A stretch of 64,000 bases of DNA, taken from NCBI GenBank assembly GCA_030522415.1, contig CM060118.1, positions 30,183,651 through 30,247,650 of the forward strand, given 5' to 3'. The position numbers and the translations under genes are program-made. Positions 34,601-48,750 of this stretch are shown in pieces. The notes under the pieces are model-generated. The model worked only from the letters and a program-made list of their open reading frames with translations. It had not been told where the DNA came from and did not search any database. Origin of the DNA: Channallabes apus (taxonomy: Eukaryota > Chordata > Actinopteri > Siluriformes > Clariidae). Position 1 is the stretch's first letter. Each line of letters starts with the position of its first letter.

Positions 34601-37600
34601 GTGCATGATGTCATAGCAAGCATTCCCAGTGCTCAGCTATATCTAGAAACTGATGCATGGAAAAGAGCACAGGATAGATGAGCATAATGCAGAAATGGGC
34701 TGTAGATTGTTGAGAATACGTCAAGCTTGTCACTGTCATTATAAAGCCATTGTTCAGACGACCTGTTCGCATCATTAGTCATCTCGTTCCAGCTCAGACG
34801 GAGACTTGTATTGGCCATTCGGCACACTTTATTAACATTAACCCAAATTCCTCCTGTACTCCATTGAAAACTCTGCTTTAGGTCTGCTACATTAGCTGGG
34901 TAGTACATTACTAACTCAGCACTGCTGGTGGCCATGTTTAATCAAACCCTGTTTTCCAAGAAAAATAGGCATGGGCTCACAGTGACAATTGGAGTCTAGC
35001 AGAACATCCATTAGCGCAGCATTTGGTAACGATAGAGTCGGTCAATAATACAGCAGTCAGCTAGGGAGGTTTTTCTGCCTGGTTTAGTAGGAAATGAAGC
35101 TGAACGGAGAAAAAGGAAAACAAACAGAAGGAGAGTGAGGCAGGAAGATATGACAGGGTGATTATTCCCCCTCTCCATGCCCCTAAGTGGCTTTATTAGA
35201 CCTCTAACCTCTACAGATGCCTCTGATGACAGATTTGGCCAAGCACTGGTGGACAAGCACAGAAACCATACTGATTTCAGGACACAAATGGCACTCTAAA
35301 CTTAAAAAAATATTTTGTTGGTCAGTTTATGGATTATTCAAAATGGAATAAATGGGAAAATCTTCTGGACATGCAAATGAACATGCTGCCAGAATATACT
35401 GTTTAGTGAAATTTACATTTCATGGCATCAATATTTTCTACCAGTATGCTGCTGCCAAATTATACTTATAGTCTGTGGTTTCTACACACGCATGTGCGCG
35501 CGCACGCACACACACTAGAAAAATGGTTAGCTAGGAAGAAATATATATTCTATCCTGAAAATGAGATTAAACCATTACACTAAGTACAACTTGGAATGCC
35601 AAATTAGATGCATTCCCCCTCACACACAGGAACATTCATTTTGACTTGCAGCTGTCATACATCTGCCTGCAAAAAGCTTCCACCCTGGCACTTCTCCTGG
35701 CATCAGCCGTCATGAGTGTCAAACTGGAGCAGTCTAAACAGACTGGACTAGCACAGCTGCAGGCAGAGCTTCCATTCACAACCACCAAACCAACAACACA
35801 TGCTTTTCATATGAGTAGCAATAGCAATAACAGCCCTCACACACAACACAGACACACAAGTGTGAGAAACACACTCAACCAGATGCTACCAGTCCATCTA
35901 TGCAAAACAGAGTCCATGCTATCGGTGCATTCCTACCAAGACGAGTGTCAGTGCAAACAATCCAGCATGTCAGACTGTCAACTGGAGTCGGATTTTCACC
36001 TCATGGCGAGACTGTATGACTCAGGATGGATGCACGTTTGGTCCAGAGGATTAGGTTTGTTGCTGATGCCTTTGCTCTTCTTAGCTGTTGACCTCTCGAC
36101 AGTTGCAGAGTTTGAGACTTCACCTGAGACAAAGCTAAATGGGGGGGAAAAAAAAAAAAAAAAAAATTACTAGTGGTACACTGTAAAAACAGCTTGTTGT
36201 ACAATACAGTATATTATACACTACCTGGGCAAAAAAAGTCACCATTTCTGAAGGGTCAAATTATTGGGATGCATCAAGCAAAGAAAACAACTAAGGATAT
36301 TTAAAATGACTAGATCTGGGTTAAGAACCATTCAACACATTACCAACACCTGAAAGGGCAGTGCTGAACTTCGTGGAAGAAACGTGGTAAAAAAAAAAAA
36401 TCATGAACGGAGATCATTAAAGTAAAGAAAACATGGCTATCTTTAATAGTGAAAGTAAGAGCATTTCTATACACATACAATGTAATGAGATCTCACAGGA
36501 ATGGGACTAAACAGTTGTGTGGCCATAAGAAAACCACTTGTTAATGAGGCTAATCAGAATAAATTAATGAAAAATTTTACTTGCTAAGGAGCAAAAAAAT
36601 TGGACTTTGGTGTAATGGAAAAGGTCATGTGTTCTGATGTGTTCAGACTGACCCCATTCCAGGGTGATTGGTCCCACAGGGTAAGAAGGGAAGCGCATGA
36701 AGTGATGCAATTATCATACGTAATGTCCAAAAGCCTTTAGAGGCAGAGTTATGAGCTGGGGCTGCTTTAGTTGGTCAGGTCTACACTCAGCAACATTTTG
36801 TGGCAATTTTTTTTTTCATTGAGCTGATGACCTGAATGTACTGAATGACCAGGATGTCGCATCAATGGACTTTTGGAATTGTGAAAGTGTGTTTCTGGGA
36901 GTATGAAGTATGATTTTCACACATGAACTGACCTTCACACTGTGTGCTATAATCAAAGCTAAAGGTGACTGAATTAAATATTTGCATGTGTAAATTTTTT
37001 GCCAAGCAATGTATAATCTTAATACAAGATCCGTAAATATACAAAATGTTCAGCTACACACAAGGGCTCATAATTTAGATGATGAGTGTTGATTAAACTA
37101 TTCTATTACTAGTGCTATTCTAACAGAATTAGTGCTATTCTATTAGTACTAGTGCTAGCTAGGTAACATTAGTGTTAACTAACCTCTTACAAAATGGTCA
37201 GAGTTATAGATTTAAACAAGCATTTTGTCTGCATCTAATCTAAAACCAATACTCCTATAAAACAATTAAAAAGTACTGTTCATGGTGTGTGCAGCCATGT
37301 TAATTCCAAGACACATTGTAAACCGGGAGTAAACTAGTAGTTGAGAAGACCCTAAGTTGCAATTTAAGCAATAATAACATGACGGGGATTGCTGTATTGC
37401 TGGATATTGTTAAAGCTTTTTAAGGTGACATTATTAGATGTAGTTTAACTTTTTTTTTTTTTGCTGAAAGTGTCTCTATGACTGGTTTTGAGTGTGATCA
37501 TTGGCAGGCAGTTGCTCTCTCTTCAGTATGGTGAACTGTATACACCTACTTTCATCCATGCTTTGACAGACAGGAATTAACAGTCATTAGAATACCTGAG

Positions 37601-38710
37601 ACGTAGAGTAATGTAGTTAAATATTCCAGTGGTGTTATCATCCTTATCACCACTCGTGTAATGCCTCTCGTCCAAATAGATTTCTTGGTTGGAACTGTTG
37701 TATAATTTTGCCTCATACACAGAAATAAGTTCTGGGGACTATCTGAAAAGAACTGGGTATCAAGATATCAACCCACTGCAGGCTAACAAGTGTACACTTT
37801 ACACCTAGGATAAAATTTGAATTGACTAATTTCACACACAGGATACAAGGATAAATAAATAAATCCCACACAAATCACAACAGAAGCTCAGTATCCCAGA
37901 CATTATGTGGCAATAAAACGCTCCTACACAGCATTATGATAAACGTATTTGTTTGTTAAAATCAGGATGTGAAGAGGAACCATGTAAGAGAACATGTATT
38001 AGGATTAAGACTGGTACCTGCGCATGGACTCTGGGTTGATGCGGATGAAGCCCGCACACTGCTGGAAGCTCTTTGGTCCAAGGCCTTTGACCAGCTTCAG
38101 TTGCTCTCGGTTGAAAAAAGGGCCGCTCTTTTCTCTCCATTCTACTATGCTGCGTGCCCGGCCTGCATTCAGACCTGCAACATGTCTACAGGAGCACACA
38201 CAAAAAACATTTCCATTGCTTGTTCTGTGGCTTACACTAATCAATGGACCTTTGAAAATGCAGGAATATCCAATAGGCACCGACTTTCCATTTCATGCAT
38301 TTCTCATCTAACTTCAACTTTGAAATCCGGCTTGTTTTTGGAATTAGTCACTGCCACAGATGTCAATACCTCCCTTATACTATATATCCTGAGTAAAAAT
38401 TACACTTTGAAAGTCCACCCAAGGGTATGGAAATTCTATTTCATACTAATCAAATCCTTACATATTCACGTGTGAAATATTAGTACAAATATTGAGAACA
38501 TTTTCCAGAGCAGTTACCCAAAGGTTTCCTAAGATCTTTTCCTAAGATCTTAATAATCATTGTGACCTTTTTATTTCTAACAGGCAGGCTTCTAAAGTTT
38601 TTGGTGACAGTGTGGGGAATTTAAAGTGGCAGCTCCTTCCAAAAGCAGCTATGTAAACACAGTATGTCATCACTTATAAATAAGGCCTGTATTACATTCG
38701 AGCTGTGAAG

Positions 38711-38750
<40 letters not shown>

Positions 38751-41700
38751 TGAGTCTGGACCTAAGAGCTCATTGAAAGTCAGGTAAACAAATGACCTGA
38801 TCTCTGCCTGCCTCACACTTGACCAATGCTGGCCCTAGATGACACGATTCAATTTCCAGATCCAATATCATAAGTTTGTTTCAGTAAAAGGAACCGAGCA
38901 TTTAACCAGCGTTTCTGGTGTACCATCAGTGTGTATATGGTGTGTACAGAAAACATTAAGCGTTAAGACAGAGAGGCATACAGAAATGGGATTTTGACTG
39001 GCATCCCAGTTTGGATTTGTATTACTATAAGCTCTAGCTCAAAGAAAAGTAAACATTTTGCTATTAGCTCTTATTCCCACAAGTAACCGAGTAAAAAGGC
39101 ACAATAAATAGTAGTGCCTGTGTGTTAAGTTTATTTTCCTATTACAGTGTGCAAACTTTATGCACTAAGAAGTTTTGTGGCTCAAAATCATATGTACAAG
39201 TAGCATTCAGATATGAGCAAATCCTAAATATAAAAATATATATATAAATCCTTCATAACAGTGGGAATCTGGATAGCATAAAAATACTTTCACAGGATCA
39301 GAGATTTTATGTGTAAAGCAGAAAGCAATTATGTGACTAAAAAGTGAACTTGCATGTGTATGCATGTGCGTGCGTGTGTGCGAGACTACAGCCTGGCTTG
39401 GCCTGAGTGGGGTGTCAGACTAAACAGAGCAGTATGCAGTAGTGGGGAGGCGAGTGTGAAGTTGCCATGTTGTGACTGCTGCTGGAAACTATTTGGTTTG
39501 TACCTCATCAATGTCTCAGAGCAGATGTTGATGTCCACTCCCACGAAGCTCACACACTCCTGCACCACACCGTCCAGTGCCGTCCTCAGCAAGGTCTGCG
39601 ACACGTCATGCTAGAAAGAGTGACCTGGGCTTTACATGCGTGCATGTGTGTGTAACAGAATGCAGGAAAAATAGAGCCTCCTCTGTCAGTCAGGGACTTA
39701 GGAGAGGACTGCTGATCCTTCACATTATTGTAAAAGAGTGAAGAAATCAAGTTTCCTCAACATTTTCATTTGCAAACGCATCAAAAATGTGTAGGATTAC
39801 CAACGCACAAATTCATAAAAAAAAAAAAAAAAAAAAAGATGGCCACAATGGCATTCTCCTCTTCAATACACAGGGGTCTATATTGCAATATTTAACTATG
39901 TAACCATACGGAGACCCTTCTAGAAGGGGTGGGGTGATGTGAAAGCTATTACAGCTTGTCAAAATCACATTCCAAAAAATAAGACTTTCCACAAGGGCAC
40001 TGTTGTTTAGTTGGTGGTCAGATCTGAACCTGAATACCTTGTGGTTTTAGTCCCAGATTGGGAGAAGAGAGACAAGAAAAGCAGCAGAGTGTGGATCTCT
40101 TCACCTCCAGAGAGATGAAGAGACATTCAGAGCCTGTTTTTATTGGAAAGCGCTTATGACACTTCAAAGTCCACTCACAGGGGTTTTCCATTAAGTGAGG
40201 GAATTGATAAAGCTAATCCAACCAAACTATTCACACTTCGGAGGCCTTTTTTTTTTTTTTTTTTTTTAATGCAGATGGGATTCAAAGGGAGGCAAACCAC
40301 AAACCAGAATCCCAAACTGACAGAAATTAGTACCAAGTGGTGAATTCTGCCAAGACATTGGATTGTGAAGGAATAAAAGTCTTGGTATAGTTGCAATACC
40401 TTTATTGTTAATAATGGGTTCAAACTTTTGGCGGCCGGTAAATCTGTAAAATATATTACCCTCGAAACTAAATTGAAGTTTTATAATAGTAATATATTTG
40501 TTTAGCCCTTACTAATTATTATTGCCAACAGAAGAAATTAGCGCCAAGTTGACATAATTAATAGTGTATTGAATTGCATTTGTGCTTTTAACATTTGAAT
40601 GAAAACGATTAGATTTAATGAACCGGTCAAACTGGCTGATAACTATAAGCAACACACAAGGATGCTTTTCGATAATTGGACAGTGGTACTTTCCAACACC
40701 ATAACAAAAATAAATCACAGAGTGCTGACTTGCTCTACAGAACCACTATATCATCTCATCAAGATGAAGGTTGTTTTCAGGACATCGTATTTTCTTAGTG
40801 ACTATAGTTCCTTTTTACATTCAAAAGCTGCGTATAGTCAATTTGGTTTGCTTTGTTTAGACTCAGCAATCACATTTAAGTTCAGATAAAAACAACTGTG
40901 CTCTGACGATCTTGGTTCTCTATACTAATTTCTGTGATTTCTATACACATTTAACAAAGTTGTCTTTAAAATAAATAAATAAATAAATAAATAAACAAAC
41001 AAACTTCTCCAGTACTCGCTCCACATCTCATTCATGGACTGAACAAAGATGATGTGCATTTCAAAACAACCCCCCAGAGGTACAGCTTGATTAAAGATGT
41101 ACACATGACCTCCGTCAGAGTCATCACATGAAAGACTATTAAAACTAGAGAGATTACAGAAGAGTGTCTAGGACCTAGCTCCTGTAATCAGGTTTCATTT
41201 GGGGGAAGTCCAACAGAAGGGGGGAAAAAAAACTAAAATAAGATGATATGTGGTAGTGCGAGTAAAACTGAATCTAAGAGAGGTGAATCTTGGAACTGCT
41301 CTGCTCAATATGTAGTAAAAAGTGTTTGTAAAAAAAATAATTGCAGACCGTATTGTGTGTGAATTTATGTTTATATTGGTGCATATATTGTAAATATAGC
41401 ACATCAGTGTTACATGCAAGGTAGCTGACTCCATGTTAGATCGGGTTAGAATTCCTTCATACAACTGGTTGTTGGCTTTTTTTTTTTTTAAAGGTATACA
41501 TGTCTGCAGAAGCCCTGTGAAGTGATGATGCTGTGTTGATTTTATTTTATTTTTAAGAGGTATGTGGATGTTTTTCATTCTTTTTTCCCCCAATGAAGTA
41601 GGGATGTTGTTCCCTGTTTCCTGACCCAAGCAAGTCTCTTCTGCTTGTTGTTCTTCTTATGTAATGGTTTCCTTGCCACAATTTGAAATGGATGTTGAAA

Positions 41701-44700
41701 TATATCTGCTGCTTGAACTACAAGAAGCATTTATGTGAGCTCTAATCTGAGTTTACATAAAAGGGCAGTTTTTGAGACTGGTAATTCTAATAATCCTTAT
41801 CCTCTGCAGCAGAAGTAGCTCTTGGTCTTCCTTTCCTGAGATGGTCCTCATGAGAGTCAGTTCCATCATCAGCTTCCACCTAAGAGCATACAATGTCCGT
41901 CTACTGAAACTAGAATGAAAACAGTTGTGCCTAAACGTGCCCGTTTAACTGGTTGACATTTTCAACTTGGTAAAAAATTTTAACTATAGTATCATCAGGC
42001 TCCCTTCGAAACAGGGAAATAAGGAATAACAAAACACTGAGATGCTCTGGAAACCCTGCACCTTTTACTAGAAAGTTTTAATTGACACCATTCAACAACC
42101 ACAGAACTGGTAACAGCATAAAAGATGAATCTTGAGTATAATAGACCAAATCCAATCCAATCAACAATGAACTGGGAAAAAAGCAAGTTTGTAGGACTAG
42201 AACATGAGTAAGACACATGTTCTAAAACCTAAGATATGAACGACCAACAAAACTGAAAGTGAGGCAGAAGAGGCTTTTGTCTTATTTTGTTTAATTCCAC
42301 CATTCAGATTTGTCTTGAGTAAAGTTACATCCAATGTTCCTAAAAAGAAAAAGTTGTAAAATCTGTTTAGTGATGAACAAAATTTTAAACAGCACTGATA
42401 TGGAGCTATATCTCAGGTCCTTCTGTTTCTTAAAAGCTTAGATGGATAGGTTAATGGTCAACCTCTAATGGCTAATCTTAAGCTCTAAGTTGTGTTTTAA
42501 CTTTTCTGTGTAATCGCTGAATATTGATGTTATCATGATGCTATAAAAACAATCGGTTGCTACTGGAAAATATTCATTTTCCATGGTTTTATCAGAAAAT
42601 TGAAAAGCCACAAATGTCCCAATCATAAGTGGGATAAAAGTGTGTATTCTCCCCAGCTTCTGATTGGCTCAGAAATTCACATCACCAAAGGAATATTTCA
42701 TGGCAGTTTATTTTAGAATACACTTCTAAAACCTTTGTAAAAAGACAAAGATTAAAGCACTGCAGAATGCAGGATCTGATACACCAGGGTATTGAGGCAG
42801 ATGCAGCTGTATTTGAGCTAGAAAATTAACAGACAAATTTTGGAGACCTATAAGTCTTACATTAACTTTTGTAAAAAGCGTAAAAAGTGTATAATTAGAG
42901 CGCTTTAAAAAACGATGTATATTCTTTGTACAGCTGCATTATTGCTTCACCACTGGCCAAGGTGTGCATTTCCTTTCCCTTAAACTACAATACCATTAGC
43001 AACACTCAGTCTTTTTTTTTATTGCCGTAGTGACATTAAGACCCAGCAGCACAGGTCCTCTGAGAGGCATAAAATGAAATCTTAAGGGTCATTTAACGCT
43101 ATATGAGCTATAGCATTGCCTCTAGTGGCTATAACAGTCAACTGCAGCAAACTAGATTGGATTAGAGGACCATCTGCAAAAATGGAAAAAGACTAAATAT
43201 TTAGCTTTATAACTATGCCTGTCTAATGGCACACATTACTGAAAACACCTGTAAGGCCAAACAGATCTTCACATTAGAACGGCGTTCATGTCAGTTAAAA
43301 CAACCAAGCAAAATACAGTTAAGCAACTTATACACTCCCTTTGTAACATTAGAGAGGTAATAGTTATGCCTTAATGCTTTCGGGATGCATAATAGAGGAA
43401 AGAAGAACGGAAATAAATTAACAGAAGAGAGCTGCTGAAATAAAATGCTGTTGTGATTAAGTTTTTGTTATATGCACTTGATTATATTTGAGTAAATTAA
43501 TAGCAACAAACCATAAACTGGTATAAGAATAAAAAAATACTTTTATTATTATTACTGGTATATTTCCAGATGACAATGAAGATTAATCTGGATGCTACAC
43601 ACAACTGTGAAACCACCCCATGCCCAAACACACCACCCTCTTCAGGTAAGCTGACTGACATCAGATCAGCAATACTGCAACACACCCTCAAGGGACTTTC
43701 CACACAGCATAACCAGTATTTCCTAGTTCGTGACCTAAAAAAAAAAAAGTCCTTAGCTCCTTAGTGGTGGGATGCAACCTGAGAAGTGTGTGGACAGGTT
43801 CCCATATAGCTGCACCCTACCCCTAGGGTTAGCTACTTGGCAGCCATTTGGCTGCACAGGGCCTCAGGCATGGATGAAGCGAAAATTCTCACAGTCCTTG
43901 AGCAGCCTACAAGAGGAAGACACCCAAAAATGTCGCCTTCAGGCACAGCGGCAAAAAGAATGCACGCTCATTAGGACACCATCAATCATGATGGACCTCA
44001 AATTATTTTAGAAGGCAGTTACAGGCAGTTATGTGCAGGGGTGTTCTAATTTATGAGCTTGGACAACCCCACTGTGAATATTAGCACTAACATACTGGGG
44101 AGAAAAACCCACAAAGACAGCATACAATCAAGTAAGAGAACTGGCAGTGATCTGTGTTTGTTGGCGGGCTGTCTGTCACTCCGGGGTTGAAAGCGCAAGA
44201 GTGACTAAGCTACACTTTTTTCGGGCACATCTGTGATCACAAGATAGAAAAATGTTCATGGTCTGCATAATAAAATAAAGTTTGAACACCAAACCCTGAA
44301 CTTGAAAAAAATCCATGTAGTACAAGCTCTAAAATACATATACAATACCACAGGGTTCTTTTCTCAACTGTATATTCAATTTTCAGAGAAGAATGTCCAA
44401 ACTATAGTATAGAATCCGAAAAAATCTGTACTTTGATAAACATCAGGCTGACTTCAATATGATAATGATCTTCTCTTCTAGCCAGTGACTCAATCACACA
44501 GACAAACACACGCTCTCTTCCTTGTACACACTGGACCAGAAGGCTGACAGCTTTAGCTCCGACATATCTTTGCAGAGTGCCTGCCTTGAAGTCAAAATAG
44601 CCCAAACTCAATTAAGGCATCTGGGAATAAGAACAGAAACACTGGTGCGAGTCTGCATACCTTTTAAACGCATACATTTTATTCCGCTGTCCGGTTTTCT

Positions 44701-47700
44701 TCACACATGCACACACCACTGTTTCAACACAAATAATTCAGGCAGCAAAAGGAATAGGCCAGCCCTAAAAAATAACACATACGTTGAAGACACACGCTCC
44801 ATACTCTGCTTCACCTCCAGCAGACTTCTGAGAGTCTCTCTTTCTCTCTCTCATACAACACACACACACACACACGATTAAATTCAGGTGCAAGGTCCTA
44901 TTTGGCTTGGATGGGCCCCAGTGCCAGAACAAAGTGTTTCTGTCCGCACTCGGCCCAGTTAACAGCTTTTTCATGAAAACCTGCCATTCTAAGATGTCAA
45001 TCAGTGCGCTGCTCTCCTCTCCCTCTCCCTCGCGACCCAACACGAATCTAACCAGCTGCAGGCTCCGAAAACACACTTCCCAGAGAGAGATGAAAACACA
45101 AAAGATGTTTGATTGGGGGATCCCTTTACATACCTCCCGACCCCTTTGCCTTCTGCGTAACCAGAGACATGCGCTTTCAGCAAAACATGAAAGACCCAAA
45201 TGCAGGAGAGCAAAAAACAGCTGAGCTCATCCTGACACTTGTTGGAGAAGCAGCAAGGACAGGACTGAGGTAGACGGAGAAACCTTGTTAACATTGGCAT
45301 AGGTTCCTGAAACCAGAACGCTCTTAATTAATTGCAGAAATAGCACATATGATCGTAAATACTGAGCAGGAAATGCTACAAGCCAGGTTTGCACTAACAG
45401 CATTTATTTATTTATTTATTTATTTCAGATCAGCTGTGTGCTGCTAGCAATAAACTCCCCATGGCACATTTTACATATATAAGATGATGTTTTGCCATTT
45501 AAACAGTATCTGTAACCGAGAGCGTGAGAACTGCTGACCTGAGCATGCGGAGCTGTATCGGTAAGCATGATCATTAAAATGAGTGCAAGCTGCTGTGAAA
45601 TGAGAGGAAAGGAACCGCATGTCTTACTGCTTAGCGCTCAGGGAAATAAAGTGCTTTCACATTCACTTCACCACTCCATGTTCACAAATACAGCCGTGTG
45701 CCTGTGTGCTCATTTTAATGACCATGCTCATTGCTGCTGCTGGGCACGCTCAGATCGGCTGCCCTCATGCTCAATAAATGCTGTTTACAAAAGCAGGGAT
45801 TGTTTTTTTTTTTTTTTTAAAGAAAACTCAAGTTACACAAAGTTATTCAAGTCACTGCTCCCCCAAGGTGTGTGTATATTTCACTGACCTGTCTTTTAAC
45901 CCTCTGCTCCGTGTTAGAGCTGCTAGAGTTTCCTTATCTGGCAAGTACCAAGCATTTTCTGACAGGCTGGCGATCTAAATACACTTATTAGTAGAGGTGT
46001 GTAGACAGACCGTTAATGCAAATACATTTTTGTGCATTACGTTTTTTGGTTCAATGCAATAGCACTAATGTTTATTGCTGATTTCTCTCAAGCAACTAGA
46101 TTTCTTAAATTATTTTTAATTTAAAAAGAGCTACTAAAAGTACCAAAAAAGCATTAAAATGCTTCGCAACTTGTGTTGTGTAAACACACATCTCACACAA
46201 CACATTCCAGTCCAGTAGGTGGCAGGATTGTATCAACTGCTCATAAGGTCAAAAGATGAAGAAATAATACTGTTGCATAATGTTTGCAGAAAATGGAAGC
46301 AATTTGTATTTTCTACAAAAGTTGTGGTATATTCTTAAGTAATTCCTCAATTTACAGCATTATACACCTGAAAGTTTACATGAATCATTTTAAAAAGTGT
46401 GATTCAATTCTGAACTGAAAACTGAGCCATCCCTTTAATTTAATGAACTGACCAACAAAAGATTCAATTGCAAAATCGACTGAATTGCAGGGCTTTACTA
46501 AACAGATAAAAAAAAAAAAAAAAAAAAAAACAGAGAACACAAATTGGTTAATGAAAATGCACAACACTGGAAGCAACCAGAGGCAATTTTGCTTTTATTT
46601 CTACTATTTTAGCTATATAGCTAGAATTGATGGGTAAGCAAGCTACCATCAGCTTTGACACTAAGTGGACATTCAGGGAAACAAATTCGCTATCCAGCAC
46701 GAACAATGTACTGCGAAATTATTAAGAAACAAACCCGTCCACTTAAACCAGACCTTACATTTTAGCTAGCGCCAAGTAGCTGAACATTTTTAAAATACAT
46801 ATTTAATTACTTTTAGGATCTTTTCTTTAATGCAATTTAATTAAAACTATGGGGTTAGACCATACGAAATGCATTTTCTATTAAATAAATGTTGACTCAT
46901 TGTAAGCAAAACTTTTATGGATTGATCACCCCAGCACCAAAATAAATAAATAAATAAAAAAAAATTTCTCTCAAGTGATAGTACTGTGCTTTTCAGATTT
47001 TCTATGCAAATGCTTAACAAGCCTTTGTCCCAGGTTTAAAAGTTCTACGGCAAAGTTCACATCGCACTTTATATAAACCACCGAACCTTTTCAGCCAGTC
47101 ACAATATTTGTCGTTCTCCAAACAGTCCCCCCCCCCTCCCCCGAATTTCTCCTTAATTTTAGTTGTATCCAATTCCTCCCTGTCATTAGGGGGCTCCCAC
47201 ATTAAAGGGGACATACGGTGCTACATGGACTTTTTCAAGCTGTTTGGACTGCATTGTGTGTTAGGAGAGTGTGTACACAACCACTCTACAATGATAAAGA
47301 GCCGCCCAGCGATTTTCTTTTAATTTAATAATATAAGATGACCCTTCTGAAATCAGGCCGTTTTCAAAAGCCTGTCGGTGTGACGTCACACCGACAGAGG
47401 CCGCTCCCACTATAGCTGATTGACACTGGTGTTTTAGCAAAGACACGGGTGTTTTAGAAAAGAAAGCGGTCGGCCATTGTTCTTCTACGCTGGAGCAAAA
47501 TGGCGCCTACACGAGTGTGGTGTGCAGTTTTTTGGTGTAGCCATTAATCCCTCGTGGTCTAGTGGTTAGGATACAGTGATCTCACGTGGGAGACCCGGGT
47601 TCGATTCCAGCTCAAGGTACATGCTTTTTTGCACTACATATTTATAAAGCTTTTCGTAGTAGACGAGGCGAGTGCGCTATGCTTCGGTGAGCTTTTCTGA

Positions 47701-48699
47701 CACCAGGAGAGACTCAGTCAAACACACACACACACATACAATGCTTCGCGTATATGATATCCTAGGTTGAATACCCGGCATCTCCATGACTCAGTCACAC
47801 ACACACACACGTTGTCTGTCAGAAAGGTCTCTGTTTATTAACAGCAAAAGATCGGTTTATATATGTTTGACCAAACGCCTGTCTTCTTTGTCTTTCGGCT
47901 GTTCCCTTTCAGGGGTCGCCACAGCGAATCATCTGCCTCCATCTAACCCTATCCTCTGCATCCTCTTCCCTCACACCAACTAACTTCATGTCCTCTCTCA
48001 CTGCATCCATAAATCTCCTCTTTGGTCTTCCTCTAGACCTCCTGCCTGGCAGTTCCAACCTCAGCATCCTTCTACCGACATATTCACCATCTCTCCTCTG
48101 AACATGTCCAAACCACCTCAATCTGGCCTCTCTGACTTTATCTCCAAAACATCTCACATGAGTTGTCCCTCTGATGAACTCATTCTTGATCCTATCCATC
48201 CTTGTCACTCCCAAAGAGAACCTCAACATCTTCAGCTCTGCTACCTCTAGCTCTGCCTCCTGTCTTTTCTTCAGTGCCACTGTCTCTAAGCCGTAGAGCA
48301 TCGCTGGTCTCACCACTGTCCTGTACACCTTTCCTTTCATTCTCGCTGATACTCTTTTATCGCACAACACACCTGACACTTTTCTCCACCCATTCCAACC
48401 TGCCTGTACTCGTCTCTTCACCTCCTTTGAACACTCTCCGTTGCTCTCGACAGTTGACCCTAAGTATTTAAAATCCTGCACCTTCTTTACCTCTGCTCCC
48501 TGTAGCCTCACTGTTCCTCTTGGGTCCCTCTTATTCACACACATGTATTCCATCTTGCTGCGGCTAACCTTCATTCCTCTGCTTTCCAGAGCATACCTCC
48601 ACCTCTCCAAATTTTCTTCCACCTGTTCCCTGCTCTCGCTACAAATCACAATGTCATCTGCAAACATCATAGACCATGGAGACTCCTGTCTAACTTCAT

Positions 48700-48750
<51 letters not shown>

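Larger units (their letters stand above)
27145..35999 (-). other. srbd1: srbd1 intron rich in transposon debris
   Basis: 8855 bp. Holds separate elements listed below at 28120-28366, 28367-28788, 28884-29415, 29776-31123 and 31703-32112. The rest shows low-complexity tracts (poly(A) at 32113-32133 and 32870-32882) and two GC-rich repeat-free blocks (about 29440-29600 and 33040-33680). No coding exon fits the srbd1 phase here. Confidence 0.75.

Noticed and set aside
35646..36173. 175-codon plus-strand open frame
   Set aside because: It runs antisense over the srbd1 exon at 36134-36000 and has no recognised domain; the minus-strand exon explains the open reading.
43772..44011. 79-codon plus-strand frame starting [13 protein letters not shown]
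   Set aside because: No known domain, no splice support, and on the opposite strand to srbd1 within its intron.
44765..45300. Overlapping frames of 99-144 codons on both strands
   Set aside because: Compositionally biased (TCTC and CACA tracts), no domain, no splice sites in a usable order.
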